DNA of 32,825 bases from Pseudomonadota bacterium (GCA_030625085.1 DAOURK010000040.1:1-32825); one strand, 5' to 3'. Shown: positions 22,964 to 32,690, counted from the stretch's first letter. Numbers and translations: made by a program. Notes: generated from the letters alone by a model not told the origin.

Positions 22964-24742
22964 ATGGAGATGTATAAACGACTGCTCAAATTTGTGAAAC
23001 CTTACAGGAAAAGAATGGCCCTGGCCATATTATTTATGACTTTCACTGCTGTGCTGAATTCCGGAATTGCCTATTTGGTCAAGCCGCTATTGGATGACAT
23101 CTTTGTTAACAAACGCTGGCTCATACTTAAGTTTTTGCCCGTCTTTTTAATAGTTCTTTATTTATTAAAGGCGGCTTTCACCTATGCCCAAAATTATTTT
23201 ATGATCTATATTGGAGAAAATGTAGTCATAAACTTACGTATTGAATTATTCGCTCATATTCATTCCCTCTCAATGGATTTTTTTACCAAGAGATCTACTG
23301 GCATGATCATGGCCCGAATTAACAGTGATGTAGGCCTAGTTCAGCAGGCCATTACCCGGGCCATAGCGGATTTGTTCCGCTCCCCCTTAAATATCATAGG
23401 ATATTTAGCTGTTATGTTTTATTGCAGTTGGCAGTGGTCGCTTATGGCCGTTGTGATATTGCCCTTTGTAGCTCTTTTAATTGCCAAATTGGGAATGAAG
23501 CTCCGGCGTATTACTTCAAAAATACAAGAAAAAGTAGCCGACTTAACTATTATCCTTCACGAAACCATATCAGGCGCACTCATTGTTAAAGCCTTTGCCA
23601 TGGAAGAGCGAGAGGTTGAGCGATACAGGCAGGAAAATCGACAATTTTTTAATGAAGCAATGAGGGCCGGCCGTGTTGTGGCGCTTTCTTCACCCTTGAT
23701 GGAAGTCCTCGCATCCATAGGTATTGCCATTGTCATCTGGTTTGGGGGATCTCAGGTTATTGCCGGAAAATCCACGCCAGGGAATTTTTTTGCCTTCCTC
23801 ACTGCCTTGCTTATGATGTACGGGCCTATTAAGAAATTAACTGCTGTTAATAATACCACACAACAAGGTATTGCCGGCTCGGTGAGAATTTTTGAATTTT
23901 TGGATGCCAAGCCTAGCGTCAAAGAAGCAAAAGATGCCATAGAAATGCCTCCATTTAATAGAAGTATCGAATTAAGCAATGTATCCTTTAAATACGAAGA
24001 AAAAATGGTATTGCAAGACATAAACCTTTGCGTGAAAAAAGGAGAAATTATTGCTATTGTAGGGGTCAGTGGTGCAGGTAAAACTACCCTGTGTAATCTC
24101 CTGCCACGATTTTACGATGCCACTTCCGGCAACATTTTTATCGATGGACAGGATATTAAAAACCTTACCATAAGCTCTTTGCGACGACAAATTGGCATCG
24201 TTACCCAGGAAACCATATTATTTAATGATACCATTAAAAACAACCTCACTTATGGAAAGCCGGATGCCCCTGAAGAAGAAATTATTCAAGCAGCCAAGGC
24301 GGCCATGGCTCATGAATTTATCTGTCAGATCCCAGGGGAATATAATGCTCATATCGGCGAAAGAGGAACAAAACTTTCAGGCGGACAAAAGCAACGCATG
24401 GCTATTGCCCGCGCTATTCTCAAAAATCCACCCATTTTAATTCTCGATGAAGCAACCTCTTCACTGGATTCTAAATCAGAAGCACTGGTTCAAAAAGCCC
24501 TGGAAAATCTTATGCAAAACCGAACAACCTTCATTATTGCTCATCGATTATCTACTGTGCGGGGAGCGCATAAAATTATTGTGCTTCATCATGGAAGAAT
24601 AAAAGAATTTGGAACTCATACAGACCTCTTGGCCAAAAAGGGAATTTACGCATACCTCTACAATACGCAATTTGAAATTGAAACTGAAAGCGACGATTCA
24701 TGTTTGGGGGAAATGATTGGTGCAAAAGGCTTTACCTCCTAA
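22964..24742 (+). CDS. msbA: Lipid A/LPS-precursor exporter, ABC transporter MsbA-like
   Basis: Homodimeric half-transporter that flips lipid A-core across the inner membrane. The 592 residues comprise a six-helix transmembrane domain (about 15-315) fused to an ATPase domain. Walker A is GVSGAGKTT (367-375), the Q-loop is VTQETILF, the signature is LSGGQKQR (471-478), Walker B is ILILDEA (491-497), and the switch His is in AHRLST (His527). GAGGGAA in the hldE end provides the ribosome site; ATG 22970 is an alternative start two codons in. Linkage to hldE supports MsbA over a generic multidrug exporter. A short acidic tail follows the ATPase. Confidence 0.88.
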   Translation: MEMYKRLLKFVKPYRKRMALAILFMTFTAVLNSGIAYLVKPLLDDIFVNKRWLILKFLPVFLIVLYLLKAAFTYAQNYFMIYIGENVVINLRIELFAHIHSLSMDFFTKRSTGMIMARINSDVGLVQQAITRAIADLFRSPLNIIGYLAVMFYCSWQWSLMAVVILPFVALLIAKLGMKLRRITSKIQEKVADLTIILHETISGALIVKAFAMEEREVERYRQENRQFFNEAMRAGRVVALSSPLMEVLASIGIAIVIWFGGSQVIAGKSTPGNFFAFLTALLMMYGPIKKLTAVNNTTQQGIAGSVRIFEFLDAKPSVKEAKDAIEMPPFNRSIELSNVSFKYEEKMVLQDINLCVKKGEIIAIVGVSGAGKTTLCNLLPRFYDATSGNIFIDGQDIKNLTISSLRRQIGIVTQETILFNDTIKNNLTYGKPDAPEEEIIQAAKAAMAHEFICQIPGEYNAHIGERGTKLSGGQKQRMAIARAILKNPPILILDEATSSLDSKSEALVQKALENLMQNRTTFIIAHRLSTVRGAHKIIVLHHGRIKEFGTHTDLLAKKGIYAYLYNTQFEIETESDDSCLGEMIGAKGFTS

Positions 24743-24813
24743 CCAAATAAAGCCTTCTTAATTCTGTTTGTGGTTTTATTCCTGGTTAATCGCACAAAAA
24801 AAATGAGGCGGGT

Positions 24814-25629
24814 ATGAAATTAAAAGAATTTTTTTATATTCTCGGAATCAAACCAAAAGTTAAACAATGGGGATACAAAATCAAAAATTTCCAATTATCC
24901 CAATATGGCGCTGTTGAGTATGCTCAATGGCTCCACCCTTCAGAGGCAGAAAATAAAATAGAAGAAAATGTTTTGAAAGGATTGAGTTCATTCCTTGATA
25001 CAGGAGATTTTTGTATAGATATAGGTGCTCATACTGGGGATACGACCATACCAATAGCTTTATGTGTTGGCAAAACCGGCTGCGTTTTGGCTTTAGAGCC
25101 AAACAAGTTTGTTTATCCGGTTTTGAAAAAAAATGCAAACCTTAACATCGAGAAAACAAATATCATTCCTCTTATGGTTGCAGCAGCAGAGCAAGATGGC
25201 ACAATGGAATTTGAATACTCGGACTCCGGCTTCTGTAATGGAGGCTTACACAAGCAAATAAGCAAATGGAAACATGGCCATGCTTTTAAGCTTGAAGTGG
25301 TATGCGTCAACCTTTCAAAAATATTAAGAAAAGATTATCATGAACAATTAAAAAGGCTTAAATTTATAAAAATAGATACTGAGGGTTATGATTTATTTGT
25401 TATTAAATCGTTGAATGATCTTGTGAATAAATTTCACCCATATATGAAGGTTGAAATATATAAACACACTACTTGTGAATATAGAGAAGAATTATTTGAC
25501 CTATTATCGAGTAAAGGCTATAGCCTCTACAAAGTAAAAAATGATAGTAATTTGATGCAATATGAAATCACAAAAAATGACCTGATGAGCTGGAAACATT
25601 ATGATATTTTTTGTGTGCCTCAAAAGTAG
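24814..25629 (+). CDS. FkbM family methyltransferase
   Basis: A 271-residue S-adenosylmethionine-dependent methyltransferase. The FkbM pattern is clear: the AdoMet-binding CIDIGAHTGDTTIPIALCVG (67-86), LALEPNKFVYPVLKKNANLN (acidic end of strand 2), and FIKIDTEGYDLFVIKSL (about 185-201). Family members O-methylate sugars or polyketides, and in clusters like this one they usually decorate surface glycans. It is 71 bases after msbA but with lower GC content, and marks the left edge of the AT-rich polysaccharide region. GAGGCGGGT precedes the ATG closely. Confidence 0.88.
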   Translation: MKLKEFFYILGIKPKVKQWGYKIKNFQLSQYGAVEYAQWLHPSEAENKIEENVLKGLSSFLDTGDFCIDIGAHTGDTTIPIALCVGKTGCVLALEPNKFVYPVLKKNANLNIEKTNIIPLMVAAAEQDGTMEFEYSDSGFCNGGLHKQISKWKHGHAFKLEVVCVNLSKILRKDYHEQLKRLKFIKIDTEGYDLFVIKSLNDLVNKFHPYMKVEIYKHTTCEYREELFDLLSSKGYSLYKVKNDSNLMQYEITKNDLMSWKHYDIFCVPQK

Positions 25630-25843
25630 ATCAATTTACTTTTATCTTGATAACCCCTATACAAAAATTGAAAAGGAGATCTGGAAATATCAAATAATTA
25701 TAACTGTAGTATTCAAGACAGTCGGTATACTCATATAGCGCCTAATCCAAATTCAGGGAAATGAATTAAGGGGCATTTCTCAAACAGCAAAATATGGCTC
25801 TATCCCTCTACTGTCACCTTCCCAAATCTTTTTTGATAACCAG

Positions 25844-26734
25844 TTAGCCAAAATTAGAAGTATTCCTTCCATATTCAACCCTAAATTTTTGGGAAATGAA
25901 TACAACTGAATTATATAAAAAATATTTTAATAATTCGCCCTTTTCTCGATAGGATAAATAACGTTTATATTCAGCCTCATCTATAATATAAGGGATGTCA
26001 TCTATGGAATAAAACTTCTCATGCACTGCTATTTTGGTGGGCAGACCGAGAGATTTTAAATAATCTATAATATCTTTACCAAAATCAGTATATACTAAAC
26101 TACCAGTTTCTTTTAATGGGTCTAAATGATATACAGGCGGCATAGAAAAGATGTTCTTACTTCCATCTTTCTTAACTCTTACTAAACTTTTTCTACCCTC
26201 ATGGAAAGGGATAGTGAAAATGTGGTAGCCATCATATTTTAAAACCCTTTTTATTTCTGTAAAACCTTTACTTGGGTTTTTTATATGCTCAAAAACATCC
26301 TGAGTGATGATAATGTCGAAAAAATTATCGGGAAAGCTCAAATCTTCTATATCTTCGCATCTTATACCATCCTCGTTTAGCGAACCTAGTGGAATGTTAT
26401 CAAAAAATTCTGAACATATGTATTTTGGCAAATTACTTAAATAGCTATGAATGGGGCCGACCGCTTGTGTTTCATATATAACAAACTTCTTCAGGTAAGC
26501 CATTGCAGAAGAAAGAGAAAATGTGGTATCGTTATTTACATAAGTCATTAAAATAACCTTTGCTAAATCTCTATTCCTCCTGGTTCCTTTACATATGGGG
26601 CACTTACTCTCTCTGAGGCTAGATCCCTTTTCTATTTGAAAATCAACTTGGTTCCCACATATAGAACATTTTCGCCGCCCATGGATATAATCATCATCCT
26701 TGTTCTTGAAAATAGAAAATAATCTACTTAACAT
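25844..26734 (-). CDS. Class I SAM methyltransferase with N-terminal zinc-ribbon-like CxxC pair
   Basis: A 296-residue protein. Residues 20-50 carry two CxxC pairs (Cys23/Cys26 and Cys45/Cys48), likely a zinc ribbon. The methyltransferase core follows, seen as NEDGIRCEDIEDLSFPDN, FDIIITQDVFEHIKNPSKG and IKRVLKYDGYHIFTIPF; the canonical glycine-rich loop is degenerate. The later YHLDPLKETGSLVYTDFG resembles YHGDPVTSKGCLCFAHFG of the gene at 29709, so the two are relatives. I chose ATG 26734 with GGGGAAG upstream; a TTG at 26857 in the same frame would add 41 residues but lacks a ribosome site. The acceptor is unknown, presumably a surface glycan. It converges with the FkbM gene across 214 non-coding bases. 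Confidence 0.8.
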   Translation of the reverse strand: MLSRLFSIFKNKDDDYIHGRRKCSICGNQVDFQIEKGSSLRESKCPICKGTRRNRDLAKVILMTYVNNDTTFSLSSAMAYLKKFVIYETQAVGPIHSYLSNLPKYICSEFFDNIPLGSLNEDGIRCEDIEDLSFPDNFFDIIITQDVFEHIKNPSKGFTEIKRVLKYDGYHIFTIPFHEGRKSLVRVKKDGSKNIFSMPPVYHLDPLKETGSLVYTDFGKDIIDYLKSLGLPTKIAVHEKFYSIDDIPYIIDEAEYKRYLSYREKGELLKYFLYNSVVFISQKFRVEYGRNTSNFG

Positions 26735-27091
26735 ATAGAATTGGCTTCCCCATATCAAAATAAGTTTTGAATAAAACGCAAATAACAAACAAAAAGGAAA
26801 TGGCTTCTTGGTTGACTTGATTCTTTCGAACTTCGCATGATATAAATTCCAGGACAAGAATAAGGATATATGAAATCATCTGACACTGCAACCGCACAAC
26901 CTCAATGAATACAATACCACAAAAAAATTAATGACTTAATTAGTATAATTTGATATTCTTATAATTTATGGAAAATTTTACATTGTCATTATACAAAATT
27001 CTTATTGTTAATCAACTGTTTTTAAAATAATTTTTTTGATCTTTTCAACATCTTGTTATTATTACTATATTAACAAAAGGAAAACATAAAA
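26735..27091. other. Very AT-rich divergent intergenic region
   Basis: Between the minus-strand methyltransferase and the plus-strand fusion gene. The part next to the methyltransferase could be an in-frame N-terminal extension of it from a TTG at 26857. The rest (26858-27091) is very AT-rich with no coding signal. It presumably holds divergent promoters, but with this composition I cannot single out hexamers. AAAAGGAAAA lies just before the ATG at 27092. Confidence 0.5.
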
Positions 27092-29692
27092 ATGGAATTT
27101 ACAGGTGAACGAATAATTCCTGATATCCCTCAATGGGAACATTTATATCTTGAACATTTTTATCGATACCTATTTGCAAAAGAATTTATAAAAGATAAAA
27201 TAGTCTTGGATGTAGCTAGTGGTACAGGTTATGGTTCTGGATATTTAAAAGATAACAAAGCAAAAGCAGTCATTGGAGCAGATATTAATTTTGAGGCGGT
27301 GAGTTATTCGAAAAAAAATTTTCAGCATGCACTCTATTTACAAGCAGACGCTATTCAATTGCCCTTTAGAGATGACTTCTTTGATGCAGTAGTCTCTTTC
27401 GAAACAATAGAGCATTTGAGAGAATATAAAAAATTTTTGTATGAAATAAAACGTGTTTTAAAAAAGACAGGCCTTTTACTAATATCTTCTCCAAATAAAT
27501 TAAATTATCATGGAGGCGATGCCGGTGGGAAAAATCGATTCCATTTCAAAGAATTATATCTAGAAGAATTTTCCAATCTTTTAAACCAACACTTTTCAAC
27601 TATCGAAATATATGGCCAACATTGTACGAAATTACATAAAGATTATAGCAATAAAGATTACAAACCAAAATTAAAAGATATATTAATAAATAAAGAAAAA
27701 ATTGAAAAAGCAAATTTTTTTATCTCTTTATGCGCTGACTGCGAGATAAAAATGACTCCTGAAATACAGGTTTCGATTATAATTCCTATCTTTAATTGTT
27801 TTTCTTACACTAAGCAATGTATAGAAAAAATCTTACCGGAGTTAAACTATAACACAGAAATAATTGTCATTAATGATGCCTCAAAAGAAGATAAAATTTA
27901 TGATTATTTAAACTCTATACAAAATAAAGTTAAAGTTATTCATAATAAAAAGAATAATGGTTTTTTAAAATCCTGCAATAAAGGAGCAAAGCTTGCTCAA
28001 GGCAAATATCTCTTATTTTTAAATAATGATACAATCCCTCAGGAAAATTGGCTTGAGAACTTGGTTGAAATCGTTGAAAAAAATGAAAAAATTGGTGCAG
28101 TTGGTGCAAAACTCATATATCCTGATGGTATATTACAAGAAGCAGGAGCCATAATTTTTAATGATGGCTCGGGTTATAACTATGGGAGAAATGATGACCA
28201 AAATAAGTATGAATATAACTATGTAAGAGAAGTTGACTATTGCTCTGGTGCCTGTCTATTAGTTAGAAAGGATGTGTTCAAAAAAATAGGTGGCTTTGAT
28301 GAAAAATTTTCACCTGCTTTTTATGAGGATACTGATTTATGTTTTTCTATCAGAAAACTAGGGTACAAAGTTATGTATCAGCCAAAAAGCAAGGTGATTC
28401 ATTTTGAGGGCGCTTCTTGTGGCAGAGATTTAACATCTGGAATTAAAAAATATCAAGAAATAAATAAAACTAAATTTGTTGAAAAATGGAAAAAGGAATT
28501 AATACATCAATACCCTCATGATAAAAAAAATGTTAGCTTAGCTGCTGATCGCCAAAAAGGCAAAAAGATACTCTTTTTTTATCCTCATCTGCCTTCCTAC
28601 GATAGGGACTCAGGGGCTTTTAGATTATTTAATATTTTAAAAATCTTAATAAATGAAGGACATCGTATCGCCCTCCTGTCAGATAATCAAATGCTAGAAG
28701 GTGAAAAAAGATATAAAGAAAAAATGGAAGAATTGGGAATAATGGTTATTAAAATTCCCGAGTTTAAAAAAGGAAACTTCATTTCAACAAGAACGTTACA
28801 AAGAAAAAGATTTATTAAAAATTTATATTTATCTCACGATATTTTATGGTTTGTTCATTACCATATGGCTTATAAGTATCTGGATTCACGAAAAAAATAT
28901 GCTAAAAATGTGCGTTATATAACTGATAGTGTTGATTTACATTTTTTAAGAGAGCAAAGGGAGTCTGAACTGTTAAATGATAAAAATAAGGTTAAAAAAA
29001 TAACAAGGACTAAGAAAAAAGAACTCTCTGTATTTAAAAAATCTGACATTGTTATTGCTATTACTGAAAAGGAAAAACAAATTATTAATAAAGAATGCCC
29101 TGATATCAGGGTTGAAGTAATAACGAACATACACCCAATAATAAAAAATCATAAAAATTTTAATGGCAGAGAGAATCTTCTATTTATTGGAGGGTATTTA
29201 CATTGTCCAAATTCTAATGCAGTTAAATATTTCGTTAGTGAAATTTTCCCTTTAATTAGAACCAAAATTAAAAATATTACATTTTATGTTGTAGGAGGAG
29301 AGTATCCTAACCATTTTATAGATAAATACTCCAACAAGAATATCTCTTTCACCGGACCGGTGAATAGCACACAGGTATATCTACAAAAATGTAAAGTATT
29401 AGTTGCCCCGCTTCGGTATGGCGCGGGTATGAAAGGCAAGGTTGGTGAAGCAATGTCTTCTGGGATTCCGGTTGTCACAACTTCAATAGGCGCTGAGGGG
29501 ATGGGATTAATTGATGGAGAAAATATCCTGATTGCCGACACCCCTGAAGAATTTACCGACAAAGTGGCCATTATTTATCATGATAAAGATTTATGGAATA
29601 AAATTTCCATAAACGGTAAAAAGTATATTGAAACTCATTTTTCTCCGGAAATAGTCGGCAAATCAATTAAAAAAATGATTGATTTTGAATAA
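27092..29692 (+). CDS. Three-domain fusion: SAM methyltransferase, GT2 and GT4 glycosyltransferase
   Basis: An 866-residue protein with three enzyme modules. Residues 1-215 form a class I methyltransferase: VLDVASGTGYGSGYL (38-52), DAIQLPFRDDFFDAVVSFET, IKRVLKKTGLLLISSPN. Residues 226-450 are a GT2 domain: VSIIIPIFN, IIVINDAS, LFLNNDT with Asp313, YCSGACLLVRK and YEDTDLCFSIRKLGYKV. Residues 490-866 are a GT-B (GT4-type) domain: ILFFYPHLPSYDRDSGAFR, LLFIGGYLHCPNSNAVKYF, and the donor-binding VAPLRYGAGMKGKVGEAMSS (771-790, Glu786). No signal peptide or membrane segment is evident. It probably adds two sugars and a methyl group to a surface polysaccharide; substrates are unknown. The reading frame is continuous, so it is a true fusion. 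Confidence 0.88.
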   Translation: MEFTGERIIPDIPQWEHLYLEHFYRYLFAKEFIKDKIVLDVASGTGYGSGYLKDNKAKAVIGADINFEAVSYSKKNFQHALYLQADAIQLPFRDDFFDAVVSFETIEHLREYKKFLYEIKRVLKKTGLLLISSPNKLNYHGGDAGGKNRFHFKELYLEEFSNLLNQHFSTIEIYGQHCTKLHKDYSNKDYKPKLKDILINKEKIEKANFFISLCADCEIKMTPEIQVSIIIPIFNCFSYTKQCIEKILPELNYNTEIIVINDASKEDKIYDYLNSIQNKVKVIHNKKNNGFLKSCNKGAKLAQGKYLLFLNNDTIPQENWLENLVEIVEKNEKIGAVGAKLIYPDGILQEAGAIIFNDGSGYNYGRNDDQNKYEYNYVREVDYCSGACLLVRKDVFKKIGGFDEKFSPAFYEDTDLCFSIRKLGYKVMYQPKSKVIHFEGASCGRDLTSGIKKYQEINKTKFVEKWKKELIHQYPHDKKNVSLAADRQKGKKILFFYPHLPSYDRDSGAFRLFNILKILINEGHRIALLSDNQMLEGEKRYKEKMEELGIMVIKIPEFKKGNFISTRTLQRKRFIKNLYLSHDILWFVHYHMAYKYLDSRKKYAKNVRYITDSVDLHFLREQRESELLNDKNKVKKITRTKKKELSVFKKSDIVIAITEKEKQIINKECPDIRVEVITNIHPIIKNHKNFNGRENLLFIGGYLHCPNSNAVKYFVSEIFPLIRTKIKNITFYVVGGEYPNHFIDKYSNKNISFTGPVNSTQVYLQKCKVLVAPLRYGAGMKGKVGEAMSSGIPVVTTSIGAEGMGLIDGENILIADTPEEFTDKVAIIYHDKDLWNKISINGKKYIETHFSPEIVGKSIKKMIDFE

Positions 29693-29708
29693 ATTTTTAT
29701 TAGCCAAT

Positions 29709-30551
29709 CTATTTGTATGCAACAAAAAGGATTTGTTCACTTCCTAAATACCCAAAATCCATAGCCCAAAACAAAACGGCATAAGCATCAGAAAAACCCG
29801 ATTCCCTTATTTGTCTAAGCATTTCCCAGCCAAAATGAGCGAAACATAAGCACCCTTTTGAAGTTACAGGGTCTCCATGATATTCGGGCTCTAACAAATG
29901 TTTAATCGATCCATCAGATTTCCTTTGTGCACGAATGATGTTTTGTTCTGAATTGCGATTAAATGGTACAGACCAAAGCATCTTGCCACGAGGCTTTAAA
30001 ATTCGGTGACATTCCTTAAAGGCCCTCTGGTGATCTGGAAAATGTTCGAAGCAATCAAATGACAAAACATGATCTACTGTTTCGTCATCTAAGCTCAGAT
30101 GGGTTAAATCTTCATTGCGAATCCCTTTTTCATTCATATCTCCCAGATTCACTTTAGCTCCCAAATATTCACTGCCGATAATATTCCGATATCTTTCACT
30201 GAGAAAGGAATATAGTGGGGTTACTTGTTCCGTTATATAGATAATGTTACTTGGGTAAGCCATTAATTCAATATCAAAAAGGTGTAAGCTTCCCCTTAAT
30301 CTATTATTGAGTTTAGTAAGGGGACAAATAATTGTCTCACGCCAATTTATACTGCTCCCATCGGGGCATCGATAATCAATGTAAAATTTGACGCATCTCC
30401 CTGCAGGATAAGAAAACCCATGAAAGAAAATTTTTTTCTTTTTCTTTGGTAAAATTTGATTCTCCACTGTCTGGTAGTGTAAGTATTCTTCTGCCATCTT
30501 CTGTGTATGTATGACATATTCACTGTAACTTCTTATTCTAAATAGTTTCAT
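29709..30551 (-). CDS. Class I SAM-dependent methyltransferase
   Basis: A 280-residue protein whose C-terminal half is a methyltransferase: ATG-proximal region without known motif, then GSEYLGAKVNLGDMNEKGIRN, LTHLSLDDETVDHVLSFDCF, EHFPDHQRAFKECHRILK, PRGKMLWSVPF, and EPEYHGDPV with FAHFGWEMLRQIRESGF. The N-terminal part has CP-x-C-free, zinc-less sequence, unlike its relative at 25844. The target is unknown, likely a glycan. ATG 30551 is preferred over an in-frame TTG at 30590, which has no ribosome site. It converges on the fusion gene with 16 bases between the stops. Confidence 0.8.
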   Translation of the reverse strand: MKLFRIRSYSEYVIHTQKMAEEYLHYQTVENQILPKKKKKIFFHGFSYPAGRCVKFYIDYRCPDGSSINWRETIICPLTKLNNRLRGSLHLFDIELMAYPSNIIYITEQVTPLYSFLSERYRNIIGSEYLGAKVNLGDMNEKGIRNEDLTHLSLDDETVDHVLSFDCFEHFPDHQRAFKECHRILKPRGKMLWSVPFNRNSEQNIIRAQRKSDGSIKHLLEPEYHGDPVTSKGCLCFAHFGWEMLRQIRESGFSDAYAVLFWAMDFGYLGSEQILFVAYK

Positions 30552-30657
30552 TTCCTTAAAATACCTTAAAAAAGTTCCCCAATATTGCAAAGAGTTAAAA
30601 ATTTAGTGCAGAACATATCAGCCCTTTGTGAGCCCTCTAGCTCATCAATCCTTATAA

Positions 30658-32334
30658 TTAAAAAATATATTTATTAATTTTAACGCAAAAATAAGGTTGT
30701 TCATCAGAAAAATTAGGGTTATAAAATTGATCACACCCCTTACCCCTATTCCACTTTTGCAGCATATATATCCGTTCACTATTAATTAAACTTTTAAATT
30801 TTTTTTCCCTTGAAGCCGCTTCATAATGATAAAGAACGCTGTGAGGGCTATAGATATTATAATACCCCTTTCTTAACAGCTTAAAACAAAAATCAATATC
30901 ATTAAAATCATTAGCTAAAGATTCGGTAAGTCCTCCTACCTTGTGAAATTTTTCTTTTGCAATCATCAAACAAGCTCCAGTGACCCAGCTATATTCTCTT
31001 GTTAAATTATTATACTCTTTATAGCCTCCCTTATATGCGCGCAGAAATCTATTTACATGGTAATGTTTCATTACAATGCCCGCATGTTGTATTTTATGGT
31101 TTGGGTATAGAAGCTTTGCACCAACTGCTCCCACTTCCGGGATTTGAGCTAATCCTAAAAGACTTTCCATCCAATCGGGAGTAAGCACTTTTGTATCATT
31201 ATTCAATAAGATTAGATACTTCCCTTCTGCCGCATGAGCCCCCATATTATTTAATTTTGAATAATTAAAATCAATACCCACCTTTATTATTCTGTGTTTT
31301 GTATTGTTTAAATATTTTAAGGACTCTTCATCTTTGCTTCCATTATCAATAAGTATGATCTCGTAATTTTCATAACTTGACTTTGTCTCAATACTTTTAA
31401 TACATGCCCTTAATAATGAAATTTTATCTCTAAAAGGAATAATAATTGATATCTTAGGATGCCCCTTAGGATAAAATTTTAATAAATTAAATCCTTTTAC
31501 TTTATAATCTAAAATTTTTGCATTTAGCTTCCGCGCTTTAATTTCCTGTTGAATTGTTTCCGTTGTAGGAGTATTTTTCAATGTATTAGCATGGTGCCAA
31601 TGCCTGTGGTATAATACATCAGCGATTCTCACCGACTTTGCTCTATTTCTCATAACTTTTAAAACTAATTTATAAATTGATACCTGATTTATTTTTTTCA
31701 AAGAGCTAATTTCCCGAATGACTTGATCTGTTAATTTTAGGCATAAAAAGGCATTCATATAGTTATGACTAAATAATAATAAGGGAGCATATTGTGGTTT
31801 AAAATAGGGAGTTATTCTTAGTCCAAATCTATTTAAAACATCCTCATCGCTGTAAATCAAGTCTATACTATCATCACCCTGAATTGTTTTAGTAATGCAG
31901 CTAAGTGCATAATTAGCTATTAGATCACCTTGCTCGATAAAACAAATATGCGAATAATTTTTATCAAGTTCGGAAATCAAATCATCAATATTGCTATTTA
32001 TTAAAAAAAGCCGGTAATTATTATAAGTTTGATTTTTCAAACATTCTAATATCTTATAATAGGCCTTTTTTTTCAATTCTTTTTCATAAAAATAAATAAT
32101 AGCAAATTTTATATCAGAGGATTTTCTCTTGGAAGAATTATTGATTCTATAATATTTTTTTGAATTATTATATTTCCAAAATGAATATCTAATAATACCA
32201 TCGTTTTTTAGACGTTTATCTAATGCATGAACTAAATATTTTTGTAAGCTAACTCTGCTAGACCTTAAATCGCCCCTTAGAGTATTTTTTAAGAAATGGG
32301 CCATTATCAATGGAACCTGTTTTAATTTAGGCAT
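30658..32334 (-). CDS. Family 2 glycosyltransferase with two GT-A-like halves
   Basis: About 558 residues from ATG 32334 (a GTG at 32349 would add five). Numbered from that GTG, the first half (80-260) looks like a degenerate GT-A domain that keeps the DXD-like LIYSDEDVLN (164-173) and YFKPQYAP. The second half (298-530) is a full GT2 domain: ISIIIPFRDKISLLRACIKS, IILIDNGS, LILLNNDTKV (Asp385), VGAVGAKLLYP, WVTGACLMI and DFNDIDFCFKLLRKGYYN. This layout is common among O-antigen rhamnosyl- and galactosyltransferase-like proteins. Its GT2 half resembles the GT2 module of the fusion at 27092. Donor and acceptor are unknown. Confidence 0.85.
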   Translation of the reverse strand: MPKLKQVPLIMAHFLKNTLRGDLRSSRVSLQKYLVHALDKRLKNDGIIRYSFWKYNNSKKYYRINNSSKRKSSDIKFAIIYFYEKELKKKAYYKILECLKNQTYNNYRLFLINSNIDDLISELDKNYSHICFIEQGDLIANYALSCITKTIQGDDSIDLIYSDEDVLNRFGLRITPYFKPQYAPLLLFSHNYMNAFLCLKLTDQVIREISSLKKINQVSIYKLVLKVMRNRAKSVRIADVLYHRHWHHANTLKNTPTTETIQQEIKARKLNAKILDYKVKGFNLLKFYPKGHPKISIIIPFRDKISLLRACIKSIETKSSYENYEIILIDNGSKDEESLKYLNNTKHRIIKVGIDFNYSKLNNMGAHAAEGKYLILLNNDTKVLTPDWMESLLGLAQIPEVGAVGAKLLYPNHKIQHAGIVMKHYHVNRFLRAYKGGYKEYNNLTREYSWVTGACLMIAKEKFHKVGGLTESLANDFNDIDFCFKLLRKGYYNIYSPHSVLYHYEAASREKKFKSLINSERIYMLQKWNRGKGCDQFYNPNFSDEQPYFCVKINKYIF

Positions 32335-32349
32335 TTTCTCGCCACTCAC

Positions 32350-32690
32350 TTGGTTATAAACACTAAAAAATATTTTGTTCTACTCACTCCCTTTAAATAC
32401 TTACCAAACATTGCCCTATACCAAGTCTGGTTTTAAATTAGGCTATCATAATAAACCTAATCATGCCATAACTAAACTTGAGAAATCAATACTAAATAAA
32501 TATCCAACCCGTGACATTAATTTTACAAAATATGGATCTCACAATGTGAATACCCTGGGATTCTTTTTATCCAATTTTCCACTGATTTTTAATTAATTAT
32601 TGTGAGTTCTTTTAAAAATCCTATAGATATTTCGTTTAACTCCTCAGCATGCTTGATTCTCTTTTTATCTATTACTGTATCTGTATATAA
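32350..32690. other. AT-rich intergenic region before the IS element
   Basis: Nothing is recognisable in 32350-32588. A 73-codon open frame on the plus strand (32375-32596) resembles no family and has no ribosome site, so I do not call it. The right part (32589-32690) may be the tail of a minus-strand gene cut by the IS. Confidence 0.5.
32589..32690 (-). pseudogene. Possible C-terminal remnant of a gene interrupted by the IS
   Basis: Read on the minus strand from the IS boundary, about 33 codons are open and end at TAA (32589-32591). The peptide contains DKKRIKHAEELNEISIGFLK, an amphipathic, soluble-protein-like helix similar in style to the last helix of many cytosolic enzymes. No family can be assigned from so little sequence, and an open stretch of this length could arise by chance in AT-rich DNA. 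Confidence 0.3.

Noticed and set aside
24741-24787. Imperfect inverted repeat AACCA-AATAAA/TTTATT-cc-TGGTT after msbA
   Set aside because: AT-rich, bulged stem without a T-run after it; could be chance.
32375-32596. A 73-codon plus-strand open frame before the IS
   Set aside because: No ribosome site, no family resemblance, composition like the surrounding non-coding DNA.
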